A DNA stretch of 15,125 nt from TMED8 sp038125725 (GTDB lineage: Bacteria > Pseudomonadota > Alphaproteobacteria > Rhodospirillales > Casp-alpha2): NCBI GenBank assembly GCA_038125725.1, contig JAYPEK010000074.1:1-15125 (forward strand). The letters are read 5' to 3'. Position numbers and translations under genes: made by a program. The notes under the pieces were generated by a model. That model did not search any database. It saw only the letters and a list, made by a program, of their open reading frames with translations, and had not been told where the DNA came from. Numbering within the stretch: the stretch's first letter is position 1; each line of letters starts with the position of its first letter. Below, piece after piece: positions 5,130 through 11,121 of the stretch.

Positions 5130-6323
5130 CTAGCAAACCGGTTTCAGTTGCACGAGTCCCCATCCCGTATAAACGTCGCGGCCTTTCTGCGCCTTGTCGA
5201 CGGCGTGCTGGCGCAGGTAGGCGCGCACCCCTTCGACGCCTTTGGCGCCCTTGTGCTGGATCGCCGCCGCCGCCATCCCGGTGATGATCGGCGCGGCGAA
5301 GGAGGTGCCGGACATGGCCTTGCCACCGCGCGGCACGGCGGTCCAGATATCGACGCCGGGTGCGGCGAATTCCAGATAATCGCCCTTCGATGAAAATCGC
5401 GCCATGCGGCCGAAGCGGTCCATGGCGGTAACGGCGATGACATTTTCGTAAGCAGCCGGGTAGCTCTTGGCCTTGGTGAAGGGACCGGAATTGCCGCCCG
5501 ACGCGATCAGCACCACGCCCCGGTCGTGGGCATGGTCAAGGGCATGCTTGATCAGCCCGTTCGGCGCGCCGCCGAAACTGAGATTGATGATCGCGACCTT
5601 CTCGGCGATCAGCCAGTCGATGGCCCGGACGATGGCCTTGGTGCTGCCCAGGCTGGCGCCCTTGGCGTCGGTATGGAAGATGTTGGCGACCCGGAACTCG
5701 GCCCCCGGCACCAGTCCACCCCAGGAACCGCTGCCCGCCAGCACCGCGGTGACGCTGGTGCCGTGCTCGCCGTGCGGCCGTTTCAGGCCCTTGTCGATGA
5801 ACGAGCGATACTTGATCGCCGCCCCCTTGAACGCCGGATGCCGTTCCGCCAAATGACCGTCGACGACGCCGATGCGGATTCCCTTGCCGCAACCGCGCCC
5901 GGCTTTCGCCCAATCGGCGGCGGCGCGCGCGGTGTAGCTCTTGTCGGTCTTCTTCACCGCGTGGGCCTCAAAGTGATGGTGCAGGTCGGCGACCATGTCC
6001 GGGAAGTTCTGGCGATGGTGTTCGCGCAGGTGAAACGGATGGCGGCCGTCGGTGATGTCCAAATGGTAGAGTTCGGCGCCGATGCCGGGAAGCGGCGTCA
6101 CTTCGCGCACTTCCAGCCCCATTTCCGGCAGTTGGGCGAGGTAGGCCGGCGGCGGATCGATGACAAGAATCTCACCCGGTGCGTGCCGGTGGTCGTGTTC
6201 GTGGCGCACCAAGTGATCGACGTTCTGCACCGGCGCGCAGGACCAGAGCATGGCGGCCAGAGCAGCGATCGCCACGCCGGAAGCGGAAAAACGGCGGCTG
6301 ATGGCGGGACGGCAAGCGAACAT
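5130..6323 (-). CDS. Subtilisin-like (S8) serine protease, putative lipoprotein
   Basis: A 397-residue exported protease. Residues 1-28 contain basic residues and a hydrophobic stretch (GVAIAALAAMLWS) ending at C29. LWSC is an imperfect lipobox, so lipidation and membrane anchoring are likely but not certain. Residues about 36-125 form a prodomain-like region unusually rich in histidine (HEHDHRH at 41-47, HPFHLREHH at 95-103, HHH at 115-117). The S8 catalytic domain occupies about 145-390, with D155 (GVVDGHL), H187 (HGEHGTSVTAVLAG), oxyanion N278 (ASGGNSGP) and S341 (SGTSFAAPIITG). The usual D-T/S-G around the aspartate is D-G-H, a variant. All four catalytic residues are present, so activity is expected. 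The stop codon lies six bases before the DUF2478 ATG. The upstream ribosome site is weak (AAGAG). Substrate unknown. Confidence 0.93.
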   Translation of the reverse strand: MFACRPAISRRFSASGVAIAALAAMLWSCAPVQNVDHLVRHEHDHRHAPGEILVIDPPPAYLAQLPEMGLEVREVTPLPGIGAELYHLDITDGRHPFHLREHHRQNFPDMVADLHHHFEAHAVKKTDKSYTARAAADWAKAGRGCGKGIRIGVVDGHLAERHPAFKGAAIKYRSFIDKGLKRPHGEHGTSVTAVLAGSGSWGGLVPGAEFRVANIFHTDAKGASLGSTKAIVRAIDWLIAEKVAIINLSFGGAPNGLIKHALDHAHDRGVVLIASGGNSGPFTKAKSYPAAYENVIAVTAMDRFGRMARFSSKGDYLEFAAPGVDIWTAVPRGGKAMSGTSFAAPIITGMAAAAIQHKGAKGVEGVRAYLRQHAVDKAQKGRDVYTGWGLVQLKPVC

Positions 6324-6364
6324 GCTCTTAGCCTACGCGGATCGGCGCATGAGTCTATGGGTTT

Positions 6365-6399
6365 GGTCACACCTGCCCGGGAAAAAAAAGGGTGTGACC
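6365..6399. promoter_or_regulatory. Perfect 9-bp inverted repeat between divergent protease and MFS genes
   Basis: GGTCACACC (6365-6373) and GGTGTGACC (6391-6399) are exact reverse complements separated by 17 bp that include a run of eight A (6382-6389). The half-site centres are 26 bp apart, about two and a half helical turns. The site lies in the only intergenic space between the divergent genes, 30-64 bases before the MFS ATG. It could be an operator for a dimeric regulator or an RNA hairpin in one of the leaders. No regulator gene is adjacent. Confidence 0.55.
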
Positions 6400-6428
6400 G
6401 CCGGCCGGTTCTATGTCCATCTTCGAGA

Positions 6429-7643
6429 ATGCCGCTTTGGAAGAACCGCAGCTTTATCGCCTTCGTCGTCAACCGGACCTTCAACGTCATGGGCATGCAC
6501 GCCTTCACGGTGGCGATCGGTTGGCATGTCTACAACCTGACGGGCGATCCGCTGGACCTGGGGCTGATCGGCCTGGCGCAGTTCGCGCCGGTGCTGGCGT
6601 TGTTTTTGGTGGCCGGCGTCGCCGCCGACCGTTTCGAGCGGCGCCTGATTCTGGTTCTTTGCAACCTGGTGCAGTTCTCGACCGTGGGATCGATCCTGCT
6701 GGTGTTGCATCTGGGCCTGAGCAGCATGGCGGTGATTTTGTTGATCCTGACCGTGCACGGCGCCGCGCGGGGCTTCTATCATCCGGCCAGTCAGGCGACG
6801 CTGCCGAACCTGGTGCCGGCGGACGATTTCGCCCGCGCCATTGCCATCGCGTCGTCGGGCAACAAGGCGGCGCAGCTCGTCGGCCCGGCTGTCGGCGGTG
6901 CCTTGATCGCCTGGATCGGTGACGGTGTCTACCCGGCGATCATGGGCTTTTTCGCCATCAGCGCCGTCGCCGGCTTGGTCATCCGCGCCACCGGCCAGAC
7001 CCCAAAGAAGGAACCGATCAATCTGACTTCCGTCCTCGGTGGCTTCGTCTATGTCTGGCGCAACAAGATCGTTCTCGGCGCCGTTTCCATCGACCTGATG
7101 GCGGTGCTGTTTGGCGGCGTCATGGGCATTCTGCCGGTCTACGCCAGCGATATTCTGCATGTGGGACCGGCAGAACTGGGGCTCATGCGCTCCATGCCGG
7201 CGATTGGCTCGCTCGTCGTCGGCCTGATCCTGACGCAGATTGCCGTGCCCCGCCACATGGGGCCGGCGATGTTCATCTCGCTCGCCTGTTTCGGCGCGTC
7301 GATCGTCGTCTTTGGCCTGTCGGAGACGTTCTGGATTTCGCTGGCGGCGCTGGCGGCCTATGGCGGCGCCGACATGATCAGCGTCTACGTGCGCCAGACC
7401 CTGACGCAGATCGCCACCCCCGACGACATGCGCGGCCGCGTCAGCGCCGTCAATTCGGTCTCCATCAACGCATCGAACGAATTGGGCGATTTCCGCGCCG
7501 GTTCCATGGCGGCGCTGATCGGCACCGTGCCGGCGGTGGTCGTCGGCGGCATCGTCACCCTGGGGGTCACCGGGGTCTGGTTCCTGATTTTCCCGATGAT
7601 CCGCCGCATCGACCGTCTGAAGGACATCTCGGTCGGGAAATAG
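6429..7643 (+). CDS. Major facilitator superfamily transporter (EntS-like MFS_3 type)
   Basis: A 404-residue inner-membrane protein with about 12 hydrophobic segments, the normal length for a 12-helix MFS exporter. The loop between helices 2 and 3 carries motif A as GVAADRFERR. Segments such as GFYHPASQATLPNLVPADDFARA and VRQTLTQIATPDDMRGRVSAVNS are typical of the enterobactin-exporter-like group. That group has members with many or unknown substrates, so siderophore export is only a possibility. The start is ATG 6429 (MPLWKNRS). The frame is open for some 300 codons upstream, but that stretch is antisense to the protease and lacks transporter character. The gene is divergent from the protease, sharing the inverted repeat region, and convergent with the oxidoreductase, with only seven bases between stop codons. 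Confidence 0.94.
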   Translation: MPLWKNRSFIAFVVNRTFNVMGMHAFTVAIGWHVYNLTGDPLDLGLIGLAQFAPVLALFLVAGVAADRFERRLILVLCNLVQFSTVGSILLVLHLGLSSMAVILLILTVHGAARGFYHPASQATLPNLVPADDFARAIAIASSGNKAAQLVGPAVGGALIAWIGDGVYPAIMGFFAISAVAGLVIRATGQTPKKEPINLTSVLGGFVYVWRNKIVLGAVSIDLMAVLFGGVMGILPVYASDILHVGPAELGLMRSMPAIGSLVVGLILTQIAVPRHMGPAMFISLACFGASIVVFGLSETFWISLAALAAYGGADMISVYVRQTLTQIATPDDMRGRVSAVNSVSINASNELGDFRAGSMAALIGTVPAVVVGGIVTLGVTGVWFLIFPMIRRIDRLKDISVGK

Positions 7644-7650
7644 CCGGCGC

Positions 7651-8727
7651 TCAGTCTTCGACGAAACCCTTCCAGGTGCGCATGTAGTCCAGGAACGCCT
7701 CGCCCAATCCCTGGCCGCGCAGGTAGTCGGCCGTCACCGGCAGGCCCGCCCACCGAAATGCCGCGTCGGCGCGCACCCGTTCGGGGAAGTCGGCATGCAG
7801 GATGGCGCCGCGCCCGATGATGACGAAGTCGCAGCCCTCATCCAGGCACCACCGCGCGGTTTCGGCATCGTAGATCTTACCCGCCGCGCCCAGGCGCACG
7901 GAGCCGCGGTCCAATTCGGTGAAATAGCTCATCAGCGTGCGGCCCTGGAATTCCTCATCCACCGGCTCCTTGCGCACGTCCCATAAGGACATGTCGAGGA
8001 AATCGATCAACCCGCCGGTCATCAGTTCTTGCGCCAGTTCCCTGACCTCCGCCAGTTGCATGCCGAAGCGTTCAGGCGACAGCCGGATCGAGAGGTTGAA
8101 ATCTTCCCGGCAGGCGGCGCGAATTCCCGTGAGGATTTCCGTGACCACTCGCGCACGGTTCTCCAGCGATCCGCTGAAACGGTCTCGGCGGCGGTTGATT
8201 TCGGCGCTTAGGAATTGGCACAGCAGGTAACCGTGCGCGCCATGCACCTCGACGCCGTCGAAGCCGGCCCGTTCGGCGCGCTTGGCGGCGGCGATGAAGT
8301 CACCGATCACTTGCTCCACTTCCGCCTCGGTCATTTCCCTCGCACCCGTCTTCTCGTCCGCCGACGGGCAAACGGGGGTGGTGCCGATCAGATCGGCCGG
8401 CGCGCGCATGCCGGCGTGGTGCAATTGCGCGATGGCGAGGCTGCTCTCGCCCTTGATGGCCGTGGCCAGCCGCGTCAGGCCCGGCAGGTGGTCGTCCGAG
8501 AAAAAGCCCAACTGGCCGGGGAAGCCTTGGCCGACGGCTTGCACGTGCGCGGCACAGGTCATGGTCAGGCCGAAACCGCCTTCGGCGCGGCGCGTCAGCC
8601 AGTTGAACTCGTCGTCCGAGAGCGTGCCGTCCGCGTGGCTCTGGCAATTGGTCAGGGGCGCCAGCATGAAGCGGTTCTTCTGTTCGGGCCCGTGGGCGAA
8701 GGTCATGGGATCGAACAGGCTGGGCAT
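7651..8727 (-). CDS. Old yellow enzyme family NADH:flavin oxidoreductase
   Basis: A 358-residue TIM-barrel FMN enzyme that would reduce activated alkenes or related substrates with NAD(P)H. Family marks include the N-terminal RFMLAPLTN (residues 19-27), QLHHAG (101-106) with H103/H104 near the FMN and substrate site, VHGAHGYLLCQFLS (161-174), SGSLENR (185-191) and the phosphate-binding IIGRGAIL (313-320). The C-terminal YMRTWKGFVED lacks the extra Fe-S and dinucleotide domains of 2,4-dienoyl-CoA reductase-type relatives, so this is a single-domain OYE. The start is ATG 8727 (MPSLFDP), six bases after GAGGAG; the frame remains open upstream but antisense to the next gene. The gene is divergent from the SQR-like flavoprotein with 111 bp between starts. 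The natural substrate cannot be read from sequence. Confidence 0.95.
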   Translation of the reverse strand: MPSLFDPMTFAHGPEQKNRFMLAPLTNCQSHADGTLSDDEFNWLTRRAEGGFGLTMTCAAHVQAVGQGFPGQLGFFSDDHLPGLTRLATAIKGESSLAIAQLHHAGMRAPADLIGTTPVCPSADEKTGAREMTEAEVEQVIGDFIAAAKRAERAGFDGVEVHGAHGYLLCQFLSAEINRRRDRFSGSLENRARVVTEILTGIRAACREDFNLSIRLSPERFGMQLAEVRELAQELMTGGLIDFLDMSLWDVRKEPVDEEFQGRTLMSYFTELDRGSVRLGAAGKIYDAETARWCLDEGCDFVIIGRGAILHADFPERVRADAAFRWAGLPVTADYLRGQGLGEAFLDYMRTWKGFVED

Positions 8728-8838
8728 GGCGGCTCCTCGGGGCGGAAACAAACTGAAAGAAAACAGATATCGATTTCGCCGGACCAAGGAAACATAATAG
8801 CGCCCGAAAATCGAACCACGGACCCGAACTGTATCGCC

Positions 8839-9966
8839 ATGGCCAATGTCACCGTCCTCGGCACCGGATTTGCCGCCCTTACCGCCGTGCGCTCGCTGCG
8901 CGTCGCCGACCCAACGCTTGAAATCACCGTCGTCGCGCCGGAGCCCCAGCTTGTCTACCTGCCGAGCCTGATCTGGCTGCCGTCTGGCCAGCGCGCACCC
9001 GAAGACCTGTTGATTCCGTTGGATAACTTCTTCGCCAAAAACCGCGTCACCTATATGCAGGCCAAGGCCGAAGGGCTGGAAGCCGGCGGCCGCGTCGTCA
9101 AGACCTCGGCCGGCGACGTCGCCAACGACGGCCTGGTAATCGCCACCGGCGGCCAGTTCATCAAGAAGCTGCCCGGTATCGAGAACGCGCTGACGCCCTG
9201 CGAGGGCATCAAGCCGGTGATGGCCTTCAAGGAAAAGCTGGAAGGCATGGACGGCGGCACGCTGGCGTTCGGCTTCAGCGGCAACCCGAACGAACCCACC
9301 GCCATGCGCGGCGGGCCGATGTTCGAGTTCCTGTTCGGCACCGACGAGCTCCTTCGAAAACAGGGCCGGCGCGACAAGTTCGAACTGGTGTTCTTTAGCC
9401 CCGCGCCGAAGCCCGGTATTCGCCTGGGCGCCAAGATGGTGCCGAAACTGCTGAAACGCATGGACGACCTCGGCATCAAGAAGCACCTGGGCCACAAGAT
9501 GGTCCGCTTCGAGGCCGACAAGGTGGTCACCGAAGGGGGCGAGTTCGCCGCCGACGTGATCCTGTTCATGCCGGGCATGACCGGCAACGCCTGGTTCAAC
9601 AACACCGAACTGCCGCGCTCGCCGGGCGGCCTGATCGAGGCCGATGCGCACTGCAAGGTGCCGGGCTTCGATGCCGTTTACGTGGCCGGCGATTCCGGCA
9701 GCTTCCCCGGGCCCGACTGGATGCCCAAGCAGGCGCACATGGCGGACCTGCAGGCGGAAGCGGCGGCCAAGAACCTGGTGGCGGAACTGAAGGGCAGGCC
9801 GGGCACCGAGACCTTCCGCACCGAGCTCATCTGTATCATCGACGACAATGCGTCGGGCGCGCTGGTGGCGCGCACGCCGAGCATGAGCCTCAGCCTGCCG
9901 CCGTTGGGGATCGGGCACCTTTCCAAGACCTTCTTCGAGCGGCGCTATTTGAAGAAATACCGCTGA
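8839..9966 (+). CDS. SQR-like FAD-dependent oxidoreductase
   Basis: A 375-residue two-dinucleotide-domain flavoprotein of the sulfide:quinone oxidoreductase / flavocytochrome c sulfide dehydrogenase group. VTVLGTGFAAL (4-14) is the ADP-binding Rossmann motif, VIATGG (100-105) the second strand motif, and VYVAGDSGSFPGP (280-292) the FAD ribityl motif, followed by KQAHMADLQAEAAAKNL. In true SQR a catalytic Cys sits just before a GPxYEF-like block. Here the corresponding stretch is TAMRGGPMFEF (154-164) with no cysteine, while C332 (ELICIIDD) resembles the second SQR cysteine and C121 a third. Sulfide oxidation is therefore doubtful. The C-terminus is basic and semi-amphipathic (SKTFFERRYLKKYR), as in membrane-associated members. 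ATG 8839 has no clear ribosome site. lrgA starts 34 bases after the stop, so co-transcription is likely. Confidence 0.9.
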   Translation: MANVTVLGTGFAALTAVRSLRVADPTLEITVVAPEPQLVYLPSLIWLPSGQRAPEDLLIPLDNFFAKNRVTYMQAKAEGLEAGGRVVKTSAGDVANDGLVIATGGQFIKKLPGIENALTPCEGIKPVMAFKEKLEGMDGGTLAFGFSGNPNEPTAMRGGPMFEFLFGTDELLRKQGRRDKFELVFFSPAPKPGIRLGAKMVPKLLKRMDDLGIKKHLGHKMVRFEADKVVTEGGEFAADVILFMPGMTGNAWFNNTELPRSPGGLIEADAHCKVPGFDAVYVAGDSGSFPGPDWMPKQAHMADLQAEAAAKNLVAELKGRPGTETFRTELICIIDDNASGALVARTPSMSLSLPPLGIGHLSKTFFERRYLKKYR

Positions 9967-10000
9967 GGCGGGGCCGGGACGCGGTCGGGTAGGCTCGGAC

Positions 10001-10366
10001 ATGCTGGTTTACCTGACCCTGATTTTCATCTGCCAACTGGCCGGCGAGTTCATCGTCTCGGCCGCCGGTTTGCCGGTTCCGGGACCGGTCGTCGGCATGG
10101 CGCTGCTGTTTGCCGGGCTCTTGGTTCATGGCGCGCTTCCCGACGATCTCGGCAAGGTCGCGGATGCCCTGATCTCCAACCTTTCGCTGCTGTTCATCCC
10201 GGCGGGCGTCGGGGTGCTGCTGCACGGCGAACTGATCGGCACCGACCTGCTGCCGATCTCGGTCTCGCTGGTGGTGAGCACGCTGCTGACCGTCGCCGTG
10301 GCCGGCAGCGTCATGGCCTGGCTGGACCGCGGGCCGGAAAACAACGACGGTGGCGGCGATGGCTGA
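10001..10366 (+). CDS. CidA/LrgA family membrane protein
   Basis: A 121-residue protein with four predicted transmembrane helices. The family-typical GLPVPGPVVGMALLF segment near residues 23-37 and LLFIPAGVGVLLHG near 63-76 are both present, and the tail is short and hydrophilic with Gly and Asp. Family members form a holin-like or small-metabolite (pyruvate, glycolate) export system with an LrgB partner; which role applies here is unknown. The last eight bases overlap the start of the LrgB gene (ATGGCTGA), so the two proteins are translationally coupled. Only a weak purine stretch precedes the ATG. The gene follows the SQR-like flavoprotein by 34 bases in the same direction, suggesting one transcript. 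Confidence 0.93.
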   Translation: MLVYLTLIFICQLAGEFIVSAAGLPVPGPVVGMALLFAGLLVHGALPDDLGKVADALISNLSLLFIPAGVGVLLHGELIGTDLLPISVSLVVSTLLTVAVAGSVMAWLDRGPENNDGGGDG

Positions 10367-11075
10367 GTTCAAGGACATCTGGGTCTATCTCAGCACCGGC
10401 CCCCTGCTGCACCTGACCCTGACGCTGGTCGCCTTCCAGGTGGGCATGGTTCTCTATCGGAAAGCCCGGTTCAGTCCGCTCCTGAACCCGGTGCTGATCG
10501 CGGTGGTGATCCTGGTGGCCATTCTTTGGGTGACGGACACCAGCTACCAGACCTATTTTGACGGTGCGCAGTTCGTGCATTTCCTGCTGGGACCGGCGAC
10601 CGTGGCGCTCGCCATTCCGCTGTACCGGCAATTCGACAAGGTCCGCCGCTCGGCGTTGGCCGTCGGCGTCAGCATCCTGTTCGGGTCGGTCACGGCGGCG
10701 GCTTCGGCGGTCGCCATCGCCTGGGCGCTCGGCGGGTCGCGGGAAACGCTGATTTCCCTGGCGCCGAAATCGACCACCGCGCCGGTGGCCATGGGCATAT
10801 CGGAGCAATTGGGCGGCCTGCCGTCGCTGACGGCGGTGCTGGTGATCGCCACGGGAATCCTGGGCGCCGTTCTCGGGCCCTATGTGCTGAATATTCTGAG
10901 AATCCGCAACTGGGCGGCGCGCGGGCTCGCCATCAGGACGGCCAGCCACGGTATCGGCACCGCCAGGGCGGTGGAGGTCAACGAGGTCGCCGGCGCCTTT
11001 TCCGGCCTGGCCATGGGGTTGAACGCCCTGGCGACGGCGGTGCTGCTGCCGATCGTGTGGAATTGGGTGTTTTAG
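10359..11075 (+). CDS. LrgB/CidB family membrane protein
   Basis: A 238-residue multi-spanning membrane protein, close to the usual LrgB length. Characteristic segments are LLNPVLIAVVILV (residues about 43-55), FLLGPATVALAIPLYRQ (about 76-92), the conserved SLAPKSTTAPVAMGIS block (about 132-147) and RTASHGIGTARAVEVNE (about 194-210) followed by a Gly/Ala-rich last helix. With the overlapping LrgA-type gene it forms the two-component unit also seen as YohJ/YohK in E. coli and fused in plant PLGG1, a glycolate/glycerate carrier. Start ATG 10359 overlaps the partner stop codon; a GTG at 10350 is an alternative. A strong hairpin follows the stop. Confidence 0.94.
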   Translation: MAEFKDIWVYLSTGPLLHLTLTLVAFQVGMVLYRKARFSPLLNPVLIAVVILVAILWVTDTSYQTYFDGAQFVHFLLGPATVALAIPLYRQFDKVRRSALAVGVSILFGSVTAAASAVAIAWALGGSRETLISLAPKSTTAPVAMGISEQLGGLPSLTAVLVIATGILGAVLGPYVLNILRIRNWAARGLAIRTASHGIGTARAVEVNEVAGAFSGLAMGLNALATAVLLPIVWNWVF

Positions 11076-11081
11076 AGAGAG

Positions 11082-11113
11082 CCTCGCCGCGCGACCGGAG
11101 CCGCGCGGCGAGG
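11082..11113. terminator. 12-bp perfect hairpin between convergent genes
   Basis: CCTCGCCGCGCG (11082-11093), an 8-nt loop, and CGCGCGGCGAGG (11102-11113) are exact reverse complements. The hairpin starts six bases after the lrgB stop and ends eight bases before the stop of the minus-strand gene. It should act as a bidirectional transcript end, although no U-tract follows on either side. Confidence 0.7.
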
Positions 11114-11121
11114 GACGTCCC

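Noticed and set aside
6382..6389. A8 tract as a phase-variable or frameshift site
   Set aside because: The tract is intergenic, within the spacer of the inverted repeat, and lies outside both coding frames, so slippage would not switch a reading frame.
5526..6428. Upstream open extension of the MFS transporter frame (about 300 codons)
   Set aside because: The stretch is antisense to the S8 protease, which has a full catalytic set. The extension has no membrane or domain signals, while MPLWKNRS at 6429 begins a normal-length MFS protein.
8728..10002. Upstream open extension of the old-yellow-enzyme frame
   Set aside because: It is antisense to the SQR-like flavoprotein, and GAGGAG plus ATG at 8727 gives a standard family start.
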